Assembly (NCBI GenBank): GCA_031430435.1
Contig: JANPBM010000005.1
Location: forward strand, 1 to 64,000
DNA from: JANNVK01 sp031430435
Lineage (GTDB): Bacteria > Acidobacteriota > Blastocatellia > Pyrinomonadales > Pyrinomonadaceae
Direction: 5' to 3'
DNA length: 64,000 bases
Position numbers and translations under genes: made by a program. Below, one piece after another: positions 32,710 to 40,749 of this stretch. Under the pieces are notes generated by a model. It was not told the origin of the DNA. It searched no databases and saw only the letters and a program-made list of their open reading frames with translations. Positions within the stretch are counted from its first letter, which is position 1, and every line of letters begins with the position of its first letter.

Positions 32710-33384
32710 ATGGAACAAGAGACAAATTTTCAAACATATAATCCGGTTCAAGGTTTGATGGATGATTCGATTGATTTACAACTGGATGATTCGATTGATT
32801 TGCAACCGGATGATTCGGATGATTTGCAGATAGATGATTCGATTGATTTGCAACCGGACATTTCAGTTCAAAACTTGATTGCCGATTCGGCTGATTCGCA
32901 AACACACAACTCGGTTCAAGAGCTGATGGGAGACATTGCCCAAGGCTATAAAAAGACTTTGGAAGAATCCAAAATCGAAGGCTGGGATGAATTGCAAAAG
33001 AATCGTCTGTCGGCTTTGGAAGGAAAGAATTTTTCGCTGATGCCTTGGAACGACGTATTGGAAATTCTAAGCGGAAAATGGGATCCGCCGCCACCGCCGC
33101 CGCCTGTTGTTGTTGAAGTAAAACCGAAACGCGCCAGAAAAGCTGCGATAAAAAAAACGGCAGAGAAAGCAGTTGTTCGATTAACGCCGGCAACAATGCC
33201 TTGGGGCGAAATGCTCAAGATTTTAGCCGGAAAAGCAACTTTAGCCGATCTGACTGAAGAAGACATCGATAAAGCTACTGAAAGCCTAAAAAATATTGAC
33301 ACCAAAGATAAATGGAAAAACAATGCAACCCGCTCGCCGGTTGAAAGCATTGACGAATTTATCGGAGGTTTCACTTTTGAATAA
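32710..33384 (+). CDS. Unknown protein with DDSIDLQ repeats, a poly-Pro hinge and two MPW motifs
   Basis: No known family. Residues 15-60 consist of five acidic repeats of about 9 residues (DDSIDLQ, with L/P/I-dependent ends), probably disordered. Two copies of a motif follow: MPWNDVLEILSGKW and MPWGEMLKILAGKA, separated by about 70 residues including a PPPPPPP hinge and a basic patch KPKRARKAAIKK. The C-terminus ends in a helix and IDEFIGGFTF. The repeated MPW motif could be a docking peptide for two identical partner surfaces, for example the two V4R proteins that flank it. I chose ATG 32710 after AAGGAG; the earlier Met lies inside the V4R gene. Confidence 0.75.
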   Translation: MEQETNFQTYNPVQGLMDDSIDLQLDDSIDLQPDDSDDLQIDDSIDLQPDISVQNLIADSADSQTHNSVQELMGDIAQGYKKTLEESKIEGWDELQKNRLSALEGKNFSLMPWNDVLEILSGKWDPPPPPPPVVVEVKPKRARKAAIKKTAEKAVVRLTPATMPWGEMLKILAGKATLADLTEEDIDKATESLKNIDTKDKWKNNATRSPVESIDEFIGGFTFE

Positions 33385-33419
33385 AAAGCATTTTTCATAA
33401 AAAAAAGGAGAATAAAAAT

Positions 33420-33884
33420 ATGTACAGTCAACTTTCGCAAATGATGACCGGAGCAGAAGGAAGATACCTGAACTCCGAAGAGATGGATAATATTTCCGAA
33501 ATGGTGAAAACCTTTCACGCTCGCTTTGAAGTTACCCAAAGACTTGAAGCAAAAGAGGATCAAATTGTTAGGGCAATAGTGGAAAAAAGCCTTGAGCATT
33601 TTCCGCAGTTTGCCGAAGAGCGTCCGAATGTTTTTGAAAAATGTGTGCGTGACGAAACACTTGTTTTGCGATATGCGGCAATGGCTTATCTCAACGACGA
33701 CGACGAAGTGTTCACCGAAAAAGTTATGTATTGGATGCGGACAGTGGTTCAAGCAATGAACTTTACCGATGTCGCCAAATATACTTATACCAATATGCAG
33801 GAAGAAGTTTCCGAAGTTTTAGGAGACGATGCTGCCGGAATCAACAAGTATTTACAAATGATTGTTGAAGTAATGGACGAATAA
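33420..33884 (+). CDS. Phycobiliprotein-like bilin globin (BBAG-like)
   Basis: A 154-residue globin of the phycobiliprotein superfamily. It has GRYLNSEEMDNI (compare RYLSPGELDRI of allophycocyanin), a helical middle, and KCVRDETLVLRYAAMAYLNDD, in which Cys75, Arg77 and Asp78 reproduce the C-x-R-D of phycobiliproteins where the Cys carries the bilin and Arg/Asp contact it. Such proteins in non-photosynthetic bacteria are the BBAGs (bilin biosynthesis-associated globins), found with pre-PcyA reductases, two V4R proteins and an iron-sulfur protein; all these partners are present here. It should bind a bilin, covalently or not. GGAG precedes the ATG. Confidence 0.82.
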   Translation: MYSQLSQMMTGAEGRYLNSEEMDNISEMVKTFHARFEVTQRLEAKEDQIVRAIVEKSLEHFPQFAEERPNVFEKCVRDETLVLRYAAMAYLNDDDEVFTEKVMYWMRTVVQAMNFTDVAKYTYTNMQEEVSEVLGDDAAGINKYLQMIVEVMDE

Positions 33885-33900
33885 TTAAACGAGGAAAATT

Positions 33901-34554
33901 ATGGAAACGAATCTTAGCGGTAACTTTTACGCATACAAAAAATATCTCTCTTGGGATATGAAAAAAGGGCTTTTGGAAAATCCCGCGAACACGCGAATGA
34001 TAGCATTTCCAAATTGCTTTATGGTCGGTCTGCTGGAAGGATTAGAAGACGAATGCGGACAGGCTTGGACGGTAGTTATGTATCGTTGCGGCGAATGGTG
34101 GGGAAAACGCCAAATGCAGCGAATGGAAAAAACTCTGGGTAAGCATTTCGGCAATCCTTTGCACGAACTCCCGACGGTGCAAGTTCACGCGACCGTTATG
34201 GAAGGTTGGGCAACTGAAGGCTGGGGCAGACTAAAACTCGACTTGGATAACCTTCAACACGGTTTTATTTTCGCATCGGTTTCAAATTCGCCGATCACCG
34301 AGGCTTTTATGAATTCCGAATTGGATGCCAGAAAGCGTCCGGTCGATTTTCTGACCGCAGGCGCTTTAGCCGGAATGTTTTCTCATGCCTCCGATTCAGA
34401 ATTAGTCGGTTATCAAATCGCTTGTGTTACGCAAGGAGCAGAAACCAATGAATTCTTGATCGGTCAAAAAGAGGTTTTGGACGACGTTCAGAATATGGTT
34501 AAAAAAGGAATGAACGCCGCCGAAATTTTGGCAAGTTTGACGCAGGCGCATTAA
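33901..34554 (+). CDS. V4R domain protein 2
   Basis: A 217-residue paralogue of the protein at 32.0 kb, with matching blocks: NCFMVGLLEGLEDECGQAWTVVMYRCGEWWG, EGWATEGWGRLKLD, and TAGALAGMFSHASDSELVGYQIACVTQGAETNEFLIGQ. It keeps the overall V4R fold but the second Cys of CxxxGxxxCxF is replaced (CVTQGAETNEF). That loss suggests a ligand site different from copy 1 and a possible heterodimer. It starts 17 bp after the globin gene with GAGG before the ATG. Confidence 0.85.
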   Translation: METNLSGNFYAYKKYLSWDMKKGLLENPANTRMIAFPNCFMVGLLEGLEDECGQAWTVVMYRCGEWWGKRQMQRMEKTLGKHFGNPLHELPTVQVHATVMEGWATEGWGRLKLDLDNLQHGFIFASVSNSPITEAFMNSELDARKRPVDFLTAGALAGMFSHASDSELVGYQIACVTQGAETNEFLIGQKEVLDDVQNMVKKGMNAAEILASLTQAH

Positions 34555-34696
34555 TATAAATCTCGTAATTTACTGACAAACCGGGCTGAAAAGATAACGC
34601 TGTCCGCTTCGGTTTTTATGAGTGGTATGTTTTACCTCCGCCTTAATTCTGTCCGGCTTATTTTGTCAATAAATTTTAATATTAATGGAGTATGTA

Positions 34697-36169
34697 ATGT
34701 CTAACCAATCTCTCGAAAGTACGTTGTCAATTGCCTCTTTAGTCCGAAGTGTTGCAGAAACACAAGAAATCAACATCACTCTCGGGTTTTACAAACTGAT
34801 AAATGAAATCGGTCACGGCTCATTCAGTCATGTTTATGAGGCAATTGACAACAGAACCGGAAACCGTGTCGCGGTCAAGCTCTTTAATTCAGAGATAAGC
34901 GGCGACGGGTTTGTACGCGAAGTAGGTTTAGGGATGGGTTTATTACATCCTAACCTGTTGTCGGTTATTGATTTAGGTTACGCACCCGATAAAAAAAGAT
35001 ATGTGGTTTATCGGCTTGCACATGGCGGTTCACTTCGCCCGAAAATGAAACAAAGGGGAATAACTCGTGCTTTTATAAGCAATTACATTACCCAAATTTC
35101 TCGCGGTCTGAGCGTTCTGCACGCCAAATCGGTTGTTCACCGCGACATCAAACCCGAAAATATGCTGTTTGACAGCGAAAGTCCGTTTTCCCTGCTTCGT
35201 TTGATCGATTGGGGAACAGCGGAAATCGTTAATAAACAGGAGGCTAAAGGCGAAATGGGTTCGCCTGCTTATATGTCGCCGGAACAAATAAACGGCTCCT
35301 GCGATACACGGGCTGATATTTATTCGGTCGGCGTTATTGCCTATGAATTACTTTTTGGTCGCCGTCCGTTTGTGGGCGCGCCGATAGATGTTTTACGCGG
35401 TCATCTTAAAGAAATTCCGGATTTTACAGGAATTTCCGGAGAAATGGAAGCTGTTTTGCGGAAAGTTTTGGCGAAAATACCTGATGAGCGTTACCAAACC
35501 GTCAAAGATTTTTACTTTGAATTTGAAGCTGCTTTGTCAGGAGATAAATTTGCTTTTGACAAGAATTTTGTGACCAATAAGGGGAAAAAGCAATCTGAAA
35601 TGGCAGTTGATGATCTTTCCGGCTGGGTTGTCAACAGAAACGCGGATTCTGTCGGTTTTGAAGGAGACAACGCTCCGAATTTTACATTTGAAGTTATCGG
35701 AGCGGCTAAAGCGGCTCTTTCCGGAGCGTCGCTGATTCAATTTGCCGTGAGAGATGATGTAAATCTTTTTTACGGGTTTCAAGATAAAGTAAATCAAGTC
35801 AAATCACCGCTTTACGGAATGCCGCCGGTTGCCGCCATAAGAAAATTTAACGGCGATGTTTGGACAATCAACGGAGCTTCAAACCCGACTTTGACCGGCA
35901 GAAACTATTTGGGCGAAATCGTCAAAGAAATTCGACTTTCGCAAAATCTGTCGGATATTTTCTCGTTTAATTCGCAAAAAAGAGAAAAGTTATTAGGCAT
36001 CGACCTTAATCGAAAAACTCTGTTTCTTTTTGATATTGATGAATCAGGCAACAGTTTCAAAACTGTCAAACTCGAAGTGGAGATCAAAGCGGTTTCCGCT
36101 TCCAAAGAAAAGATTATGGTTGAAACGGTCGAGGGAACAAAACATTTTGTTCAAGACGAATTTATTTGA
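34697..36169 (+). CDS. Hanks-type Ser/Thr protein kinase
   Basis: A 490-residue soluble kinase. Kinase residues: GHGSFSHVYEA (P-loop), VAVKLF (catalytic Lys), HRDIKPENMLFD (catalytic loop), LIDWGTAEI (DFG replaced by DWG), GSPAYMSPEQ (activation segment). The second half (290-490) has no clear domain and no membrane helix, which is unusual: most bacterial kinases have a TM and an extracellular sensor. ATG 34697 has GGAG seven bases upstream. It stands 140 bp after the second V4R gene, so it may have its own promoter, although none is clear. It likely phosphorylates cluster components. Confidence 0.92.
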   Translation: MSNQSLESTLSIASLVRSVAETQEINITLGFYKLINEIGHGSFSHVYEAIDNRTGNRVAVKLFNSEISGDGFVREVGLGMGLLHPNLLSVIDLGYAPDKKRYVVYRLAHGGSLRPKMKQRGITRAFISNYITQISRGLSVLHAKSVVHRDIKPENMLFDSESPFSLLRLIDWGTAEIVNKQEAKGEMGSPAYMSPEQINGSCDTRADIYSVGVIAYELLFGRRPFVGAPIDVLRGHLKEIPDFTGISGEMEAVLRKVLAKIPDERYQTVKDFYFEFEAALSGDKFAFDKNFVTNKGKKQSEMAVDDLSGWVVNRNADSVGFEGDNAPNFTFEVIGAAKAALSGASLIQFAVRDDVNLFYGFQDKVNQVKSPLYGMPPVAAIRKFNGDVWTINGASNPTLTGRNYLGEIVKEIRLSQNLSDIFSFNSQKREKLLGIDLNRKTLFLFDIDESGNSFKTVKLEVEIKAVSASKEKIMVETVEGTKHFVQDEFI

Positions 36170-36176
36170 GGTAGAA

Positions 36177-36929
36177 ATGAGCGAAAATCCATATCTTCCG
36201 CTGCAAACGGAACACGACAATCTAATCGGGAAAATCAGCAACTTGCGTGGGTATCGCGAGCTTGAAATTCCGTCCGAATTTCGTTACTTAAAAGGAGCTT
36301 ACGGAGCCAAAGAGTTGGAATGGAAAGCCTTTGCTTTTGCCGCCGAAGGAATAATTTACGGCAGAATTGTTCTGATCGAAGGCGTTGATTCGTGGATAAA
36401 CAACATCATCATTTATCCCGAAGACGGTTTTGCCGTGCCGATTTTAGGCATTGAAATGCTCGGTTTTCGTCACCGAATTCATTTGATCGTGGCAGATATT
36501 TTTCCTTTACTCAAAGAAGACGAAAATTTAATGGACGAAATCGGTTTTAAGTTTGATGACGTTGGCGAAACTCCGCCGATGCCGAAATGGGCGCCGAAAA
36601 TTTTTTCCCGCACACCTGTTTTCCGTAAACCGCGCAACACCGAAGATATTCAAACCGCCGCCGATGCAATGCGTGAAGTCGGTGAAAAATGGCTCCGATT
36701 TGCCGAATCTGCCAAACCTCTTGACGACAAAGATTCGGCTCAACAAATTTGTCGAAAAAGAGATGACTATATTGCTCATCACGCCGAGGACGAACCTGCC
36801 AAGCCGTTTTTAACCCGTACTTTCGGAGAGGAAACAGGATTACGCCTAGTCAATGAATTTCTATTCCCGTCCAGTTGGGAAATAATCAGGTCAAAACTAT
36901 GGAAAACAAACCGCAAATCGGCATCGTAG
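36177..36929 (+). CDS. Ferredoxin-dependent bilin reductase (FDBR, HY2/PcyA superfamily)
   Basis: A 250-residue member of the bilin reductase superfamily, which reduces biliverdin to bilin pigments with electrons from ferredoxin. The central stretch WINNIIIYPEDGFAVPILGIE-ML then IHLIVADIFPLL parallels the FPEPLYGLPLFGCDI segment of PcyA, and the C-terminal TRTFGEETGLRLVNEFLF parallels its KAFGEAW end. By eye alignment PcyA His88 becomes Asn (75 or 76), as in PebA/PebS/HY2, and Asp105 becomes Glu93. Product specificity is therefore open. No haem oxygenase is encoded in the window, so biliverdin must come from elsewhere. It starts 7 bp after the kinase stop, with GAGG. Confidence 0.82.
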   Translation: MSENPYLPLQTEHDNLIGKISNLRGYRELEIPSEFRYLKGAYGAKELEWKAFAFAAEGIIYGRIVLIEGVDSWINNIIIYPEDGFAVPILGIEMLGFRHRIHLIVADIFPLLKEDENLMDEIGFKFDDVGETPPMPKWAPKIFSRTPVFRKPRNTEDIQTAADAMREVGEKWLRFAESAKPLDDKDSAQQICRKRDDYIAHHAEDEPAKPFLTRTFGEETGLRLVNEFLFPSSWEIIRSKLWKTNRKSAS

Positions 36930-39634
36930 CACCCGAAGCCGACATCACAATTTTATTTTCGGAATTAGGAAAAAAATCTCCGATAGTTTTCTCTCTGGCG
37001 GATATTTTGCCCGTGCCTTTTGAAACCGAATCATATCCGTTTGTTTTGGGCGGAGCCGACGGAATTATTATTGCCGCGCGAATTGAGCAAGCAAAAGACA
37101 TTGAGAAAATCGTCGAAATAGTCAAAACTTGTAAGTTAGTCCGCCGAACCGACCGTTTTCACACCTTGCTTGCCATAGTTTTATGGGGTGCGGCTGCCGA
37201 TGAAGCCGCACTCGGCATTGCTCATCCAAATGTTTTAGTTTGTAATTCAAACTCTAAACATCTTCCGCCTACCGAAGCATTGGCGAAGATTTTGCAGACT
37301 GAGGTTCCGAGTATTGAAACTCTTGATTGGATTGACAGATATGAATTTATCGCCAACCGATTTGCGCTGAAAAAAGTAAACCAACCTGATGGCGACACGT
37401 CCGAAAAGTTGAAATCTTTGGAAGCCGATAAGCAACATTTAGAAAATCAACTTGCTCGATTAAAAGAAGGTTTTGCAAAACAAAACGATGAAAAGATAAA
37501 TGCTTTGGACGATGCCAAGCAAAATGCGGAAAATCAATTTTTGCAGATTAAAACAGAATTTGCCGCAGAAAAAGATGAAAAACTGAATGTTTTGAAAGCT
37601 AACCGGGATTTGGAAAATCAACTTATTCGGCTGAAAGAAGATTTTGCTGTCCAAAGTGATGAAAAACTGGAAGAAAACGCAAGTTTGGTAAAAGAACTCG
37701 CCAATTTGAAAAAAGATTTGGCGGCGCAAAACGATGAAAGAGTAAAATCTTTGCAGAAAGCCGTTAAGATTTTAGAAAAAGAGATTACTCGATTAAACGA
37801 AAACCTTGCCGAGAAAAATGGTGAATTTGAACAATTTATCACCTTAAAAAATTCCGAGCTGGAGGATTTGCGAAACAATCAAGAGGACAAAAAGAAAATA
37901 AAGGCTTTGCAAGAAACCAACCAAAGTCTGGAAAAAAATCTTATCCAAATAAAAGAAGAATTAGAAATACTAACCAATGAGAAAATAATCTCTTTGGAAG
38001 AAGCTAACCAAAGTCTGGAAAAAGAAGCGGTTCAATTAAGAGAAGAGTTTGCCGTCCGAACGGATGAAAAAGCAAAGGCTTTGGAATCCCGACAGGATTT
38101 AGAAAATCAACTTGTTCAGTTAAAAACAGATCTGACAAAAGAAAGTACTGAAAAGCTGGATTATTTACAAGCGTCTAACGAAAACTTGGAAAATCAACTT
38201 GCTCGATTGAAGCAGGATTTAGAAAGCCAAGCTAATCAACAAACAAATGACTTGGAAAAAGCCAAGCAAAGTTTAGAACAAGAACTTGCCCAAGCCAATG
38301 AAGAGTTTGCCGCAAAATCCGAAGAGTTTGAAAAAGTTTTCTTATTAAAAAATTCCGAGATAGAAGAGTTGCAAAAAAACGGTCTTGAAGAAAAGATAAT
38401 CAGAGCGTTGCAGGAAGACAACCAAAATCTGGAAAATCAGCTTACTCGGTTAAAGCAGAATTCGGAAAGCCAAGCCAATCAAAAAATAAATGCTTTGGAA
38501 GAAGCCAAGCAACATTTAGAACAAAAACTGGCTCAAGCCAATGAAGAGTTTGCCGCAAAATCCGAAGAGTTTGAAAGGATTATCTTATTAAAAAATTCCA
38601 AGATAGAAGAACTGCAAGAAAGTAGTCTTGAAGAAAAAATCATAATCTCTTTGCAAGAATCCAACGAAAGTTTAGAACAAGAACTTGCCGTGTCAAAAAA
38701 AGAGTTTGTCTCAAAATCCAAAGAGTTAGAAACTCTGATAAGTCTGAAAGATATTATAATTGAGGATTTGCAGACAAATCAGGCAAAAGACAATCAAATT
38801 TTGGAAGAGCAACTTGCTCGGTTAGAAGAAGATTTTGCCGCCCAAAACGACAAAAAAATAACGCTTTTAGAGAACGACAATAAAATTCTAGACTATCAAC
38901 TTACCCAGTTGAAAAAGGACTTTGCCACGCAAACCGATGAGTTTGAAAAACTTGGTTCTCTAAAAAATGCCATGATTGAAGATTTGCGAATCAGACACGG
39001 CGAAGAAAATAAAAAACTGGCTGTTCTGGCAGCCGGACTTAATGATGAAATTTATGAACTCAAAACGAAGAATATTCCGGATATTGCCCGACTTGAGAAT
39101 GAATTGTCGGCTAAAACCGAGCAACTTGGGAAAGTTGTAATCTTGCAAGCCGAGCAAAACAAAAAGTTAGAAGAAAGTGCCGGCAAAATCAAAGAACTGC
39201 AAGCGGAAAAAACCGACATTTCAAATCGTGAAAACTTGTTGCAAAAAGATTTAAGCGACTTAATCATTCATTTGCGAGAGGAATTTGTTAATTCCAGACA
39301 CGAATTAACGGGTAAAGACACGGAAATTCAACGTTTAAGAGAACAGTTGGAGCGTCAAAACGAACTAACCGAAGTTGTGCTGAAAAGCACCAAAGGAGGA
39401 GATGTCGCCGCACTCCGGCTGGAAATCGACAACGAATTCTCCGACGACAAACCTCTTTATCAGATTTATTCGCAACTCTCTCTGTTGCGTAAAGAGTGCG
39501 AATTTTTATTAGAAGAAAAAGAGAGTCTTCAACGAAGTTTGGACGTAACCAAAGAGAATTCGTTTTCTCTTCGGGAGGAGCCGAAAATAGCTGAAACCGG
39601 TAAATTTTTTGCTGAGGAATTGCTTGAAATATAA
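36899..39634 (+). CDS. Long coiled-coil protein with GTPase-like N-terminal domain lacking a P-loop
   Basis: A 911-residue protein. The N-terminal 160 residues are alpha/beta (QIGIVAPEADITILF, ADGIIIAARIEQ, LLAIVLWG, VLVCNSNSKHLPPTEAL), in an order reminiscent of a small G domain but without GxxxxGKS. From about residue 165 to the end it is coiled coil made of 28-29-residue units beginning LENQL (for example LENQLARLKEGFAKQNDEK), some lengthened to about 51 residues by an insertion containing LKNSEIEELQ. Two DNA segments around 38290 and 38531 are almost identical, indicating recent repeat duplication. The start overlaps the reductase gene by 31 bases, after an AGGTC. It could tether the sensor to gas vesicles; the function is unknown. 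Confidence 0.72.
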   Translation: MENKPQIGIVAPEADITILFSELGKKSPIVFSLADILPVPFETESYPFVLGGADGIIIAARIEQAKDIEKIVEIVKTCKLVRRTDRFHTLLAIVLWGAAADEAALGIAHPNVLVCNSNSKHLPPTEALAKILQTEVPSIETLDWIDRYEFIANRFALKKVNQPDGDTSEKLKSLEADKQHLENQLARLKEGFAKQNDEKINALDDAKQNAENQFLQIKTEFAAEKDEKLNVLKANRDLENQLIRLKEDFAVQSDEKLEENASLVKELANLKKDLAAQNDERVKSLQKAVKILEKEITRLNENLAEKNGEFEQFITLKNSELEDLRNNQEDKKKIKALQETNQSLEKNLIQIKEELEILTNEKIISLEEANQSLEKEAVQLREEFAVRTDEKAKALESRQDLENQLVQLKTDLTKESTEKLDYLQASNENLENQLARLKQDLESQANQQTNDLEKAKQSLEQELAQANEEFAAKSEEFEKVFLLKNSEIEELQKNGLEEKIIRALQEDNQNLENQLTRLKQNSESQANQKINALEEAKQHLEQKLAQANEEFAAKSEEFERIILLKNSKIEELQESSLEEKIIISLQESNESLEQELAVSKKEFVSKSKELETLISLKDIIIEDLQTNQAKDNQILEEQLARLEEDFAAQNDKKITLLENDNKILDYQLTQLKKDFATQTDEFEKLGSLKNAMIEDLRIRHGEENKKLAVLAAGLNDEIYELKTKNIPDIARLENELSAKTEQLGKVVILQAEQNKKLEESAGKIKELQAEKTDISNRENLLQKDLSDLIIHLREEFVNSRHELTGKDTEIQRLREQLERQNELTEVVLKSTKGGDVAALRLEIDNEFSDDKPLYQIYSQLSLLRKECEFLLEEKESLQRSLDVTKENSFSLREEPKIAETGKFFAEELLEI

Positions 39635-40133
39635 TCAATCCGGTTTTATTTTCAAGACACAAAACTTTTTGATAAAACAATCTAAACAGTCAAAGTTTAC
39701 AAAACAAGAAACTTTTTAAAATAAGCGACTGATAAACAAATCAAAACTTTGCCTCAAAAAAGCGGAAATGAATTGATTTGCCGAACTATTACCAAGCGAT
39801 ATGGAAAGTAGTCGGTATTTATTCATTTCCCCGCCGGCAAATATGCAATAATAGGTGAATAAAGCCTTGCCGAAGATAAAAGAAACCGACGCGAAAATTC
39901 GAGAAATGCTCAAAAGCGAGACGCAAGTTAAACGGCAGAACAGGCTTCGGGCAGTAATTTAATTGTCTGCAAAGGCTCCGGAAGCAACATCGCTGAAATA
40001 GTTTCAGTTTCAGCACCGGAAAAATATTTTAGAATCTAAAAAGAAATTCATCAACCAATCGTCGATAAATATAAAATAAAAATCGATTTTGGTATCAAGC
40101 TGTTGCATAACTGATAGCGGGAATGCGTATAAG
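39635..40133. other. Spacer after the supercluster, with a possible transposase remnant
   Basis: A gene-poor stretch of about 500 bp. Codons from GTG at 39855 to TAA near 39962 read VNKALPKIKETDAKIREML and continue KSETQVKRQNRLRAVI, a pattern like the N-terminus of an IS630-type transposase (E-x2-IREMLKSE, R-x-RAV). A later fragment in another frame (GSGSNIAEIVSVSAPEKY) could be the HTH. If so, a broken insertion sequence marks the right edge of the supercluster. I see no inverted repeats to delimit it. This is a weak call. Confidence 0.3.
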
Positions 40134-40406
40134 ATGAACGAAACACACGATTGCCCGATTTGCTCGGCTGAAATTTATCATTGGAAACGTTACCCGAACC
40201 AAGTTTGCGAACGTTGTCAAAGCAAAACCGCCGATGCTTACGGTCGCCGTTTAAAATTTTCAAATATCGGATTATCGGGCGGATTGCAAGCGGTTTATTT
40301 AGACACCGGAGCAGAATATAATCGCCGGCTTTGTTATATCGACGGGAAAAAATGTTTTGTTAATGAACATCATTTCGGCGGAATCGTGGTTGAAATCGTA
40401 AAATGA
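40134..40406 (+). CDS. Small zinc-ribbon protein of unknown function
   Basis: A 90-residue protein starting HDCPICSAEIYHWKRYPNQVCERCQ: two CxxC knuckles that bind zinc, then a conserved-looking C-terminal half GLQAVYLDTGAEYNRRLCYIDGKKC and FGGIVVEIVK. I have seen this form as an uncharacterised family in many bacteria. ATG 40134 chosen, the earlier Met adds only non-conserved residues. Its stop overlaps the next start (ATGA). Confidence 0.75.
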   Translation: MNETHDCPICSAEIYHWKRYPNQVCERCQSKTADAYGRRLKFSNIGLSGGLQAVYLDTGAEYNRRLCYIDGKKCFVNEHHFGGIVVEIVK

Positions 40407-40747
40407 AAATTCAAATTATTAACTCGATCGGGGCGATTTTTTGTCTTTTGCTCGGCATTGCGGGATTGTTTTTCCCAAATGCAACGGCAAAGTTTGTCGG
40501 CATAATCGCCGGCAAAGAACGCGGAAAATCCGAAATCAGGCCAACTTACGGCGGAATTTTTGTCGGCATCGGAGCGGCGGCGTTATTTTTCCGAGACGCA
40601 AATGTTTTTACCGCCGTCGGAATCGGTTGGGCATTTGCGGCAATCGCCCGAATTTTCGGCATCGTGATTGATAAAGAAGCTCATAAACTGAATTTCGGCG
40701 GCGTAGTTTTTGAAAGTTTAGTCGCAGTTCTGTTACTTTGGAGATAA
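40403..40747 (+). CDS. Small four-helix membrane protein (DUF4345-like)
   Basis: A 114-residue integral membrane protein with about four helices (SIGAIFCLLLGIAGLFF, YGGIFVGIGAAALFF, AVGIGWAFAAIARIFGIVID, FGGVVFESLVAVLLL). The motif ExRPTYGG in the second helix and the DxEAH-like loop fit DUF4345, an uncharacterised family often near metabolic genes. It overlaps the zinc-ribbon gene by 4 bases and precedes purE. Confidence 0.7.
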   Translation: MKIQIINSIGAIFCLLLGIAGLFFPNATAKFVGIIAGKERGKSEIRPTYGGIFVGIGAAALFFRDANVFTAVGIGWAFAAIARIFGIVIDKEAHKLNFGGVVFESLVAVLLLWR

Positions 40748-40749
40748 TT

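Noticed and set aside
34557..34696. A third sigma-54 promoter before the Ser/Thr kinase gene
   Set aside because: I compared the GG-N10-GC spacing on several candidates (for example TGGTATG...) and none keeps both the GG and GC at the correct distance.
38290..38575. Insertion sequence or assembly error producing the near-identical coiled-coil segments
   Set aside because: Reading frame and heptads continue across both copies and the surrounding units differ, so a natural repeat duplication is more likely.
36899..39634. The 911-residue coiled coil as the GvpC of this cluster
   Set aside because: Its repeat is 28-29 residues rather than 33 and it lies far from gvpA, while the gene at 23.0 kb has the exact period and position.
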